From G965240465 sp965249525 (GTDB lineage: Bacteria > SAR324 > JACQKK01): DNA of 64,000 nt. Shown piece by piece: positions 16,786 through 25,227 of the stretch (its first letter is position 1; each line of letters opens with the position of its first letter). The notes below the pieces were generated by a model. It had not been told where the DNA came from, did no database searches, and saw nothing but the letters and a program-made list of their open reading frames with translations. The DNA is taken from assembly GCA_965249525.1 (NCBI GenBank), contig OZ252237.1, positions 124,001 to 188,000 of the forward strand, in the 5' to 3' direction. Both the position numbers and the translations under genes were made by a program.

Positions 16786-17406
16786 ATGGCCTTGCTGTAT
16801 GGTATAGCAGCTTCTTTGAAGATGGGTCAGCGATTGGTGGGTTTGGGGGTTCCGTATGTGCAGTTGCGCATAAAGGGTGGGTTTCCAGAGGAAGATTTGG
16901 CGGAAGTGCGTGGTTGGTCAAGCATCAACAAAAGCGTGCGGATGGTGATGAATGACAGTGTAGAATTGGCTTTGCGTGCAAAGGTGTGGGGTGTACATTT
17001 GGGACAGCAAGATTTGCGTCGTTATGAAGATGCGGAACTGTGCCAAATGGGATTGTGCTTGGGGGTCTCAGTTCATAACGAAAAAGAGTGGAAGAAAGTA
17101 CAGCATTTGTCTCCTGGGTTGGTAGGTTTTGGGCCAATATTTTCTCCGTTAAGCAAGCAGGTGTCTTACAGGCTTCAGGGAGTTGAGGGTTTGCGCAAGT
17201 TTTTGCGGAGGGTGTCTTGTCCAGTGGCAGCGATTGGAGGGATATCCGCTAAGAATATGAGAGAAGTGGCCGATAGCGGAGTGGCTATGATTGCCATATT
17301 ATCTGGACTAAAAGGGCTGTCGGATGGGGAAATCAAGGATTTGATGAGGCAGATGGCACGCCCAGGAGATATGGATGCGGCAGGTGGAGGGATTTTGCCA
17401 CAGTAA
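16786..17406 (+). CDS. thiE: Thiamine-phosphate synthase
   Basis: ThiE joins the hydroxymethylpyrimidine and thiazole phosphates to make thiamine phosphate. The 206-residue TIM-barrel shows VQLRIKG, MVMNDSVELALRA, GVHLGQQDL, VGFGPIFSP and VAAIGGI in the expected order. AGGAGA lies 6 bases before the ATG. No TPP riboswitch fits in the 90 bases after hom. The final 15 residues are slightly longer than usual and end at a stop followed by a long non-coding stretch. Confidence 0.9.
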   Translation: MALLYGIAASLKMGQRLVGLGVPYVQLRIKGGFPEEDLAEVRGWSSINKSVRMVMNDSVELALRAKVWGVHLGQQDLRRYEDAELCQMGLCLGVSVHNEKEWKKVQHLSPGLVGFGPIFSPLSKQVSYRLQGVEGLRKFLRRVSCPVAAIGGISAKNMREVADSGVAMIAILSGLKGLSDGEIKDLMRQMARPGDMDAAGGGILPQ

Positions 17407-17942
17407 GCAGCGAAAATGTGGTGATTTTGCCACAGAAGTGGATGGCACAAGGGAATGTCGCCAGAGAGAATCAACCATTTTTATCCATGTAAATCAACAA
17501 CTTACAATAAAAATTTTCGTTTGGCACGAAAAATGAACCAAGAATAGTAGTTGAAAAAGACATGTTGCGCAAGTGGCATCATATCTCTCTCAATTTCTCT
17601 TCTGGGCATAATGCCTGGATTTTTTCGCAAGCCGATTCTTCAAGCACCCGTTTTGCTCATCGCTTCAGAGCTCTAAGCGGGTGCTGGGAGCTTTTTCCAC
17701 TGGCTCTTTTTGTAGTGCTAAGCAAGGCTGCACAGTGCCAGAAACAAAGTTGCCCCAGCTGCATACTGCTTTTGGGGATTTATATACTGAAGTACACATT
17801 CGTTGTGTTTGTTCTTTAGTGTTGGGCTTGGGGGGCAAATCCCCTGGCAAAACACACCCTTTGATAAAAAGGTGTGTTGAAGGTAGGAATTTAGGTTAGA
17901 ATGCAGAAAATTGGGTGAGAGATATTGAAGAGAGAACAAGAT
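17407..17942 (+). other. Hairpin-rich non-coding region, possible structured RNA
   Basis: No protein-like frame is present in these 536 bases. Several stems are visible on either strand: AGCACCCG (about 17649) with CGGGTGCT (about 17679) followed by a T-rich run; CCCCAGC with GCTTTTGGGG (about 17753-17778); GGGG-CCCC around 17832-17846; and AACACACC with GGTGTGTT (about 17852-17880). I compared it from memory with tmRNA, 6S, SRP and RNase P RNAs and found no match. It may be an unknown small RNA or long leader of the next gene. Confidence 0.3.
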
Positions 17943-19406
17943 ATGGTTTTGTGGAACAAATTGTGGGTGAATTTCACCTTGTTGTTGTGCTTTGGTCGTC
18001 CCTTGTTGGTGTTTTTAGTTTTTGTTTGCACGTTATGGTTAATGCTCTCTGGCTTAATGTGGGGGTATGTGTTGGGTTTGGGCACCTTGATAGGAGCGAT
18101 GATTACCGATTGGGGGCACGGGATTTTAGCAAAAAAGTACATTCCTGATTCTCGGCTTGCGCCGGTGGTAGATCGGATGATGGATCGCTTGGTGGCTTCC
18201 ATCGTATTTCCTCTGTTAGCAGCAGGGATGGTGTGGCGCTATGCCTTGCTGGAGCGCCTAGGGCAGGCAAATGAGGTAGAACGTTTGCACATGGTGTTTG
18301 TACTGGGACTGAGCGTTTTGGTATTGGTAAGGGATCAATTGGTGCAGTTTTTACGGAATATCTCTCAGCGAGTGCAAGAAGAAGGGGAATTTCGCACCTT
18401 GGGTCGCTGGCGCATGCTGGCATTTTACCCTATGGCGGTATTGATTTATGGGCATGCCTTTTGGTCACCAGCATGGCAAGCGCAATTAGAGACATCGAGC
18501 TGGTTGGAAGCGTTGCCGATACGGATGTGGTTTTTGTTGGAGATTGGTTTTTTGATCTTATGTGTGGCGTCGGTGACTTTGCATTTGCGTTTATATACCT
18601 CACATGCATTGGCGCGAATTACGGGGGATGACAAAGAACTGCGTCGTAGAATTTTGGCAGTGATTCCCAATAGTTTTACCTTATTAAATGCTGCCTTGGG
18701 GATATCAGCAGTGGTCTTTACCAGCTTTGGCCTATTGCGGGAAGCGACACTTTTGTTGATGGGTGCAGGTTTGTTTGATCGGTTGGATGGCATGGTAGCG
18801 CGCCGACTAGGCCTGGCAGATCATTATGGTACGCGACGACTGGGAGTGATTTTGGATGATGTGTCTGATGCCATCAGTTTTTGTTTTGCTCCAGCAGCCA
18901 TTTTTTACATGACCTTGTTTTCCTTACCTGAAGGAAGGGCTTTGGGTTGGTGGGTGCCGGCATTGGCGATATTTTATGCCTTGGCCGGTATTTTGCGTTT
19001 GGTGATATTCACTTTGGATTCATCTCCTGTTGAAGGATTTTTCAAAGGGATGCCCACATTGGGTGGGGCAGGTATGGTAATGGCTCCATTGGTTGTACTG
19101 GATCAAGCGGACGCAACCCTATTAGGGTTGAATCCGCAAAGTTGGATATTATTTTGTATTTTGGGATTATTAGCGGGTGCTGTGATGATGAACTCGTATT
19201 CGCTGCATTATCCACATATTGGCAGGTTTTTTGAGCGAACAACTGTAACAGGGTGGGTGTTGGGGATGGTGGTATTGGCAGGTGTATGGACGCCTTATTT
19301 TGGCTTTATTTTGTTGGGGTTGGCGTTGTTTTATTTATGTTCGCCCTTAATTAGCTATATGATGGATGCACTACAAGCGTTGTTAAAACAGCGAGCTGCT
19401 CGCTGA
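17943..19406 (+). CDS. Tandem CDP-alcohol phosphatidyltransferase (PgsA-like plus PssA-like)
   Basis: The 487-residue integral membrane protein contains two copies of the CDP-alcohol phosphatidyltransferase fold. The second copy (about residues 225-450) has the complete motif, FDRLDGMVARR then GVILDDVSD, and resembles the phosphatidylserine synthase branch (IPNSFTLLNAALG). The first copy (about 1-200) has DWGHGILAKK and LAPVVDRMMD, so the second aspartate is His, AR is AK and the middle glycine is Ala; it is probably impaired or non-catalytic. Phospholipid head-group synthesis at the inner membrane is the expected role. I use the ATG at 17943, preceded by GAGAG; an in-frame TTG lies at 17925. 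Confidence 0.75.
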   Translation: MVLWNKLWVNFTLLLCFGRPLLVFLVFVCTLWLMLSGLMWGYVLGLGTLIGAMITDWGHGILAKKYIPDSRLAPVVDRMMDRLVASIVFPLLAAGMVWRYALLERLGQANEVERLHMVFVLGLSVLVLVRDQLVQFLRNISQRVQEEGEFRTLGRWRMLAFYPMAVLIYGHAFWSPAWQAQLETSSWLEALPIRMWFLLEIGFLILCVASVTLHLRLYTSHALARITGDDKELRRRILAVIPNSFTLLNAALGISAVVFTSFGLLREATLLLMGAGLFDRLDGMVARRLGLADHYGTRRLGVILDDVSDAISFCFAPAAIFYMTLFSLPEGRALGWWVPALAIFYALAGILRLVIFTLDSSPVEGFFKGMPTLGGAGMVMAPLVVLDQADATLLGLNPQSWILFCILGLLAGAVMMNSYSLHYPHIGRFFERTTVTGWVLGMVVLAGVWTPYFGFILLGLALFYLCSPLISYMMDALQALLKQRAAR

Positions 19407-19419
19407 AGAGGTTGTTGGA

Positions 19420-21066
19420 ATGTCTGCAAGCGTGATGTTCCCACAGCTGGAGGTGCAGGTATTAGGGAGTGAGGAGCAAACCTTAGCGGCGGATTCAGCT
19501 GCAATGGTGCTAGGGCTATGGCAGGGGGAGGGAGTGGGTGAGGGATTGGGAGTTTTGCCAGCAGACATTCGGCATTGGATTGAGCTTAGCATTGCAGCAC
19601 GTGGATTCAATGCTGCGGCTGGGGAGAGACTGTTATTATCTTTGGGAAAGTTGCGGTTGGCTTGCTGTGGTATGGGGCGGCGGGATTTTTTTGCCACAGC
19701 GGGTTTTGACGAGCAAGCATCAGCTGGTAGAGCAACTAACCAAGCAGTGGAAGTGATGACTGGGGCGCAGACGGGAGAGGCGGCTTGGATAGAGTGGCTG
19801 GCGGGATGCGTCAAAGCTTTGCAGCAAGAAGGAAGGCTGGAAGAGTTGTGTGTACTGCTACCTGGGGAATCAGGCTTATCGGTGGAAGTCCTGGCCTGTT
19901 TAACTGTAGAAGCAGTCATGCTAGCTGGATATCGGTTTGAAGCATATTTGTCTCAGCCAAAAGGGGGATTGCAACGGCTGTGGCTACGGCTACCTCCTAC
20001 AATATCTGCCAAGGAGCAAGAGGCAGAAAAGCAAGCAGCTATGAATGGTGCAGAGCAAGGCCTGCGTATTGTTCAGGGGGTGTTTTTTGCTCGCGATTTG
20101 ATTAACTGTCCTGCTGCTGATGCCCATCCTGATGCCGTAGCCCAACAAGCTGTGGCACTGGCTCAAGCAGCGGGAGCACGAGTAAAAAGTCTTAGTGGAG
20201 AAGCTTTAAAAGAAGCGGGTTTTGCTGCCATCTATGCGGTAGGGCGAGCAGCAGAGCACCCACCCTGGTTGCTGCGCCTGGAGCATGGTCCTGCCGACGC
20301 CCCCGAGTTATCTATGGTAGGCAAAGGCGTATGTTTTGATAGCGGCGGATTGGACATCAAGCCCACTGCTGCTATGCAACTGATGAAAAAAGACCTGGGT
20401 GGTGCAGCCATTGTACTAGGAGCATTCTGGGCTTTGGCAGGATTGCAGCTGCCACTTCGTATCTCTGCTGTGGTGGGATTAGCTGAAAACGCCATCGGAC
20501 CACTGGCTTTTCGTCCTGGAGATATTCTACGCACCAAATCTGGCATCAGTGTAGAAGTTACCAACACCGATGCCGAAGGACGGTTGGTACTTGCTGATGC
20601 CTTTCACTGGGCATTGGAAAGTAATCCGACCCATTTGGTAGATTTCGCTACCCTCACGGGTGCCTGTCGTGTTGCCTTGGGGAAAAACGTTATGGGGCTT
20701 TTCTGCAATCATGCTCCTTGGGCTCGGGTGCTAAAACAGGCTTCTGCCATCAGCGGCGACGCCTGTTGGCAGCTGCCCCTTTATTCGCCTTATCGTCGCA
20801 TGCTGAAAAGTCCTGTGGCAGATATCGCTAATGCAGCCACAGAAGGATTTGCTGGAGCCATCACTGCTGCGCTTTTCTTGCAGAATTTTATTGGCAGCAC
20901 ACCTTGGGCGCACTTGGACTGCTATGCCTGGAGTGATGGCAGCCATCCCCTTCACCCCGAAGGTGGATCTGCACAAGGCGTGCGATTGATGGTAGCAGCT
21001 GCCCGTCAACTTGCCAAAGCTTCATCCAGCACTCCCACAAGACCCCTTCATGACTTTGCCGGCTGA
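19420..21066 (+). CDS. pepA: Leucyl aminopeptidase (M17 family)
   Basis: The cytosolic metallo-aminopeptidase releases N-terminal residues from peptides. The 548-residue protein has an N-terminal macro-like domain and a C-terminal catalytic domain with both hallmark motifs: VGKGVCFDSGGLDIKP (metal Lys and Asp) and the M17 signature NTDAEGRLVLADA, plus the catalytic-arginine region. It starts 13 bases after the CDP-alcohol transferase stop. The coding strand falls from 30 G and 6 C in bases 19501-19560 to 8 G and 25 C in 21001-21060. Confidence 0.92.
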   Translation: MSASVMFPQLEVQVLGSEEQTLAADSAAMVLGLWQGEGVGEGLGVLPADIRHWIELSIAARGFNAAAGERLLLSLGKLRLACCGMGRRDFFATAGFDEQASAGRATNQAVEVMTGAQTGEAAWIEWLAGCVKALQQEGRLEELCVLLPGESGLSVEVLACLTVEAVMLAGYRFEAYLSQPKGGLQRLWLRLPPTISAKEQEAEKQAAMNGAEQGLRIVQGVFFARDLINCPAADAHPDAVAQQAVALAQAAGARVKSLSGEALKEAGFAAIYAVGRAAEHPPWLLRLEHGPADAPELSMVGKGVCFDSGGLDIKPTAAMQLMKKDLGGAAIVLGAFWALAGLQLPLRISAVVGLAENAIGPLAFRPGDILRTKSGISVEVTNTDAEGRLVLADAFHWALESNPTHLVDFATLTGACRVALGKNVMGLFCNHAPWARVLKQASAISGDACWQLPLYSPYRRMLKSPVADIANAATEGFAGAITAALFLQNFIGSTPWAHLDCYAWSDGSHPLHPEGGSAQGVRLMVAAARQLAKASSSTPTRPLHDFAG

Positions 21067-21907
21067 GAAATCAGGTGATTTTCCTCCACCGCAGCCACAG
21101 TTGTTGTGGCAAGTTCAAACCTTGCAGCAAAAGTTGCAATGTTGCCAACCTCCGTTGGTATTGGATGTTAGACCCAGTCACCAACTTGCCCAAGGTGCCA
21201 TTCCCCAAGCTGTACATCTGGATATCTTCGGATTAGGCATACCTCCTGCTCCCAGCCAACGCTGGGACAGCTTGATGGAACAACTACGCTCATTATTCAG
21301 CAGGCGCGGCGTAGATGACCAACGTGCTGTCTGTGTATATGAACACCAATGCAGTGGCATGCTGGCTGCGCGTGCTTTCTGGCTGTTGGAATACCTGGGA
21401 CACCAGCATGTCCATCTGCTAGACGGAGGATTTAAAGCCTGGCAACAAGCCGGTTTTCCCACCGTAGCTGCAACCTCAGCTCCCCAAGCAAGCCAGTTCA
21501 TTGCTGAAATTCAACCGCATCTGCTGATAGGAACGGATCAAGTTGCTGAATGTCTTCATCAACCCCACATTACCCTACTAGATGTTCGCTCCTATGAAGA
21601 ATTCATTGGCAAAGATCCCCGTGAAAACCCCCGTGCAGGTGCAATTCCAGGTGCGCTTCATTTGGAGTGGGAGCAAACCTTTGCCCCCTCAGGACACCTT
21701 CTCCCCTTTTCCCAGCTTCAACAACTGTTCCAACAACTGCAAGTTCAACTCCGCCAACGCATCATCACTTACTGCCAAGGCGGTTATCGCTCTGCTCACA
21801 CCTACTTTGTGTTGCGTCTTCTGGGTTGGGACAATGTGCAAAACTACGCAGACTCATGGCACGGCTGGTCACGCAACCCCAAACTCCCTATCATGTCTCA
21901 TAGATGA
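21050..21907 (+). CDS. Two-domain rhodanese-type sulfurtransferase
   Basis: The 285-residue protein has two rhodanese domains, like thiosulfate and 3-mercaptopyruvate sulfurtransferases. The first (about 25-145) has a modified active loop (VYEHQCSGMLAARAFW). The second carries the catalytic cysteine loop CQGGYRS near residue 245, then HTYFVLRLLGWDNVQNYADSW. The donor cannot be decided: CQGGYRS is neither the usual CRKGVT nor CGSGVT loop. The ATG at 21050 overlaps the pepA end by 17 bases; an in-frame TTG at 21011 would overlap more. Confidence 0.8.
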   Translation: MTLPAEKSGDFPPPQPQLLWQVQTLQQKLQCCQPPLVLDVRPSHQLAQGAIPQAVHLDIFGLGIPPAPSQRWDSLMEQLRSLFSRRGVDDQRAVCVYEHQCSGMLAARAFWLLEYLGHQHVHLLDGGFKAWQQAGFPTVAATSAPQASQFIAEIQPHLLIGTDQVAECLHQPHITLLDVRSYEEFIGKDPRENPRAGAIPGALHLEWEQTFAPSGHLLPFSQLQQLFQQLQVQLRQRIITYCQGGYRSAHTYFVLRLLGWDNVQNYADSWHGWSRNPKLPIMSHR

Positions 21908-22040
21908 GACTTTTGTTAAAAGACAGTCTGCAAGGGACATAAAGTCTGCCGATACACATGAAAAAAATAGAAAGGATAGAAAATATCTTTTTGTTGGTTT
22001 ACGATGGAATGAGGGGATTTTTGATAATTTTTTGCCAAGG

Positions 22041-22406
22041 ATGGCTGTTGAGATGGGCGTCACTAGGAATTTTCAGGCACAGGATAGTTCTGCCTATTGG
22101 GTGGGGTATGCCTTTGTACTGTTGGTGTGTGCCTTTTGTTTAACGGCGGGTGCTTTGTTGTATCTGTGGCAGCGGCAGCATTGGGTGCGTTTGGCCCTGC
22201 AGGTGGAACAATTGCAGGGTGTTCGTACAGAATTGCAGCAGGTATTGCAGCCTTTAGAAGCTGAGGCGGGTTATTTGTCTCGTCCGCAGCGTTTGGCTAC
22301 TTTGGCGGAAAGCATGGGATTGCGTCCGCCTGAGATCTCTCAATATGTGTTATGGGAAACATCTGTGTCTGCTGGAGTACCTGGAGAACAGGAGAGCAAG
22401 CCATGA
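22041..22406 (+). CDS. ftsL: Cell division protein FtsL-like
   Basis: This small bitopic protein has a short cytoplasmic N-terminus, one transmembrane helix (YWVGYAFVLLVCAFCLTAGA) and a periplasmic heptad-rich coiled coil (LALQVEQLQGVRTELQQVLQ) ending in SRPQRLATLAESMGLRPP, the general FtsL layout. FtsL bridges FtsB and FtsQ at the division site. Its TGA overlaps the ftsI ATG by 4 bases. The start is uncertain between 22041 and 22053; AAGGA at 22036 is too close to the former and 12 bases from the latter. The frame stays open upstream, but that part is a shadow of the sulfurtransferase gene. Confidence 0.75.
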   Translation: MAVEMGVTRNFQAQDSSAYWVGYAFVLLVCAFCLTAGALLYLWQRQHWVRLALQVEQLQGVRTELQQVLQPLEAEAGYLSRPQRLATLAESMGLRPPEISQYVLWETSVSAGVPGEQESKP

Positions 22407-24208
22407 ATTGGAAGGGTGAGTCCTTAGAGGGTATAGATCAGGGGCGTCTGCGTGCTTTTCGTGCGCGGGTACAGTTGGTAATAGGTTTGTTTGTGTTGGT
22501 GGGGTTGTTGGTGGCTGTGCGTGCCTGGCAGCTGCAAGTGGCTCGTCATGAGCAGCTTTCGGTGTTGGCGCGTCGTCAGGGTGAGCGTGTACTGCGCATA
22601 CAGGGGCGCAGAGGAGATATTTTAGATCGCAATGGCTTACCGCTGGCATTATCCATCAAGACGGATTCGTTGTATGCGCATCCATGGTTGGTAAAAGATG
22701 CCCAGCAGCTCACCCAAAAACTTGCCTTGGTGTTGGAACAACAGCCACAGGTACTGCTGAAGCGATTGCAGTCAGATGCCCCTTTTGTATGGTTGGCGCG
22801 TCAGTTGAGTCCTGCACAGGCATCTCGGATACAGGCAGCTACGCTTAAAGGAGTTGGATTTACTGAGGAGTACAAACGTGTGTACCCTGCTCGGGAACTA
22901 GCTTCTACTGTAATGGGTTTTGTGGGGGTGGATAATCAGGGTTTAGCTGGACTGGAATATGCCTACGATTTCCATCTGCGCGGTGCAGAGCATATGCGCA
23001 TATTCACGCGGGATGCTTTGGGTCGCAGCTTACCTCGTCAGCAATCTCATCATCCCTCTGCTGGTGGTAGTCTTCGCCTTACCTTAGATTCTTCCATTCA
23101 ATTTATCACCGAACGGGTGCTTGCCCAAACCGTTAAAGATAGTCAAGCGCAGCAGGGCATGGCTGTGGTGTTACATAGTCCCACAGGAGCTATTCTTGCT
23201 CTGGCGCAATACCCCAGCTTTAATCCTAATACCTACCGTGTGCATTCTAATCAACGATTTATCAATCACGCCATTAACAGTGGCTATGAGCCAGGTTCTG
23301 TCATGAAGGCCTTTACTCTTGCTGGTGCCTTGGAAGAACAACTGCTTAGTCCACAAGAAGAACTCTACTGCGAAGCAGGAGATTGGCAACATCATGACAG
23401 TGTTATTCACGATTCCCGACCTTACCAATACCTTACCCCGCGCGATATCATCAAATTTTCTTCCAACATTTGTGCTGCCAAAATTGGACTGCGTATGTCT
23501 CCTCGTGTTTTTCGTAGCTATCTACGTCGCTTAGGATTTGGTAGCAGGTTGGGCCTGTTTAGGCATACCAATGGCAAACGGCTTGCCAGTGAGGCCACCG
23601 GCCGCATTCCTGTTGCTCACAACTGGACTACCGTAGACCACGCTGCCATCTCTTTTGGACATGGCTTGTTGATTTCTCCTTTGCAGCTGGTGGCTGCTGT
23701 GAATGTTCTAGCCAATGACGGGGTCTATCTTCAACCTTACCTGGTGGAAGGTTTGCTAAATGAACGGGGTCAAACCCTATATCAGAACCGTCCCCAACCT
23801 ATCCGCCGTGTATTTTCATCACGAACCACGGCACAGGTACGTAGCTGGATGGAAGCTGTCATAGAACCAGGTGGCACTGGCACCCGTGCAGCTCTGCCAG
23901 GCATACGTGTGGCTGGTAAAACCGGCACCACTGAAATTTATGACATTCAAGCCCAAGGCTATTCAAAAACACTTCACTTAGCCAGTTTTGCCGGATTTGT
24001 TCCTGCTAATCAACCGCTGCTTACCATTGTGGTCATTATAGAACAACCACTTAAAGGACGATATGGTGGTGTGGTGGCAACACCAGTCTTTCGTCGTATT
24101 GCAGCAGAAGCCCTCCCCATTTTGGGTGCTTTCATCCCTTCTTCCATTCCTATTGCGCAACCAGAGGTTCCAAGCCCATCGTTTCTTCTAAACCACAAAT
24201 CAGGTTGA
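22403..24208 (+). CDS. ftsI: Peptidoglycan transpeptidase PBP3
   Basis: FtsI cross-links septal peptidoglycan. The 601-residue class B penicillin-binding protein has a cytoplasmic tail, one transmembrane helix (LVIGLFVLVGLLVAVRAW), a dimerisation domain (GRRGDILDRNGLPLA), and transpeptidase motifs SVMK (in GYEPGSVMKAF), SSN (KFSSNICAAK) and KTG (VAGKTGTTE). AGGAG lies 8 bases upstream of the ATG. The last 30 residues after FRRIAAEAL form an extra tail that overlaps argC. The usual neighbours rsmH upstream and murE downstream are missing. Confidence 0.93.
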   Translation: MNWKGESLEGIDQGRLRAFRARVQLVIGLFVLVGLLVAVRAWQLQVARHEQLSVLARRQGERVLRIQGRRGDILDRNGLPLALSIKTDSLYAHPWLVKDAQQLTQKLALVLEQQPQVLLKRLQSDAPFVWLARQLSPAQASRIQAATLKGVGFTEEYKRVYPARELASTVMGFVGVDNQGLAGLEYAYDFHLRGAEHMRIFTRDALGRSLPRQQSHHPSAGGSLRLTLDSSIQFITERVLAQTVKDSQAQQGMAVVLHSPTGAILALAQYPSFNPNTYRVHSNQRFINHAINSGYEPGSVMKAFTLAGALEEQLLSPQEELYCEAGDWQHHDSVIHDSRPYQYLTPRDIIKFSSNICAAKIGLRMSPRVFRSYLRRLGFGSRLGLFRHTNGKRLASEATGRIPVAHNWTTVDHAAISFGHGLLISPLQLVAAVNVLANDGVYLQPYLVEGLLNERGQTLYQNRPQPIRRVFSSRTTAQVRSWMEAVIEPGGTGTRAALPGIRVAGKTGTTEIYDIQAQGYSKTLHLASFAGFVPANQPLLTIVVIIEQPLKGRYGGVVATPVFRRIAAEALPILGAFIPSSIPIAQPEVPSPSFLLNHKSG

Positions 24209-25205
24209 AGTTCTGCAGTGCCTGACTAGCTGCCCCCTTGGTGAGATTATCCAGTGCACTATAAATCGTCCACTGACAGCCGCTGTCATCGCTATGCAAA
24301 CTCAGTATACAGCGGTTAGTATGTTGCGCCATCTGTAGACTGGCTGTTCGGTTGGCTTCCAACAGCACCACAAATGGCTCCTTTGCTGCAAAAGCCTCAT
24401 AGCGGGCACGCATTTCAGCTTTGTCTTGTGGCTGGTGAAAGCTAAGGTAAATGGAACACAACAGACCGCGATGCAATGGCAATACATGAGGGGAAAAACG
24501 CACTGTTCCCTGTTGCTGGGGGTCATAGTTGGTGTGAGATGCTAGCTGGTGGGTGATTTCAGGAGTGTGTTGGTGGTTAAACACTTTGTAGGCATAGCAA
24601 TTGTCATGTATGGCAGAAAAGGACAATCTTGTGTCCTCAGAGCGTCCTCCTGCACCCGAGATGCCCGATTTGGCATCTATCAGCGGTGCAATATTCCAGT
24701 GTTGGGCACTGCTGGCCATGGGCAATAGAGCTAGCAATACAGCAGTGGGGTAGCAACCAGGGTTGGCTACCAAGCATGCTTGGTGCAGCTGTTTACGCAT
24801 CATCTCTGGTAGACCGTAGACGGCTTGTGATAACAGCCCTGGCGCACTATGCGAAAGCTGATAGTGTATTTGAAAAAGCTTTGCCGGCAGCCGAAATGCT
24901 CCAGAGAGATCAATCACGCGCATGCCAGCGTTTAGCAGGGAGGGGGTTTTTTCTAGGCTGGCAGTTTCAGGAACAGCCAAAAATATTACCTCATGTCCTT
25001 GCAAATCTGTCTCATGAGGACTGAATGTGCTTTGGATGCCTTGCAATTGAGGAAAGGCTTGGGAAACTGTTTGACCAGCGTAGCGGGCAGAAGTGAGTGT
25101 GCCTAATTCTACCTGGGGATGCCTTTGTAGCCATTTCAACAATTCCAGTCCCGAGAAGCCGGCTGCACCCACCACGGCTACACGAATGCGGCGGTTTCCA
25201 TTCAC
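24150..25205 (-). CDS. argC: N-acetyl-gamma-glutamyl-phosphate reductase
   Basis: ArgC reduces N-acetylglutamyl phosphate to the semialdehyde in arginine synthesis. The 351-residue protein has the NADP-binding VAVVGAAGFSGLELLKWL at the N-terminus and the catalytic cysteine in NPGCYPTAVLLAL, followed by SGISGAGR-like KSGISGAGGRS. It converges on ftsI and their 3' coding ends overlap by 59 bases. It lies 22 bases after selU and is probably cotranscribed with it. Confidence 0.93.
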   Translation of the reverse strand: MNGNRRIRVAVVGAAGFSGLELLKWLQRHPQVELGTLTSARYAGQTVSQAFPQLQGIQSTFSPHETDLQGHEVIFLAVPETASLEKTPSLLNAGMRVIDLSGAFRLPAKLFQIHYQLSHSAPGLLSQAVYGLPEMMRKQLHQACLVANPGCYPTAVLLALLPMASSAQHWNIAPLIDAKSGISGAGGRSEDTRLSFSAIHDNCYAYKVFNHQHTPEITHQLASHTNYDPQQQGTVRFSPHVLPLHRGLLCSIYLSFHQPQDKAEMRARYEAFAAKEPFVVLLEANRTASLQMAQHTNRCILSLHSDDSGCQWTIYSALDNLTKGAASQALQNFNLICGLEETMGLEPLVAQ

Positions 25206-25227
25206 GGATTTTCTCAGCAGGGGAAGT

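Noticed and set aside
17407..17942. tmRNA, 6S RNA or RNase P RNA
   Set aside because: None of the conserved cores of these RNAs is present on either strand as far as I can recall them.
21582..22040. Long N-terminal extension of FtsL
   Set aside because: It overlaps the sulfurtransferase gene in another frame and contains no FtsL-like sequence; membrane topology fits the short form.
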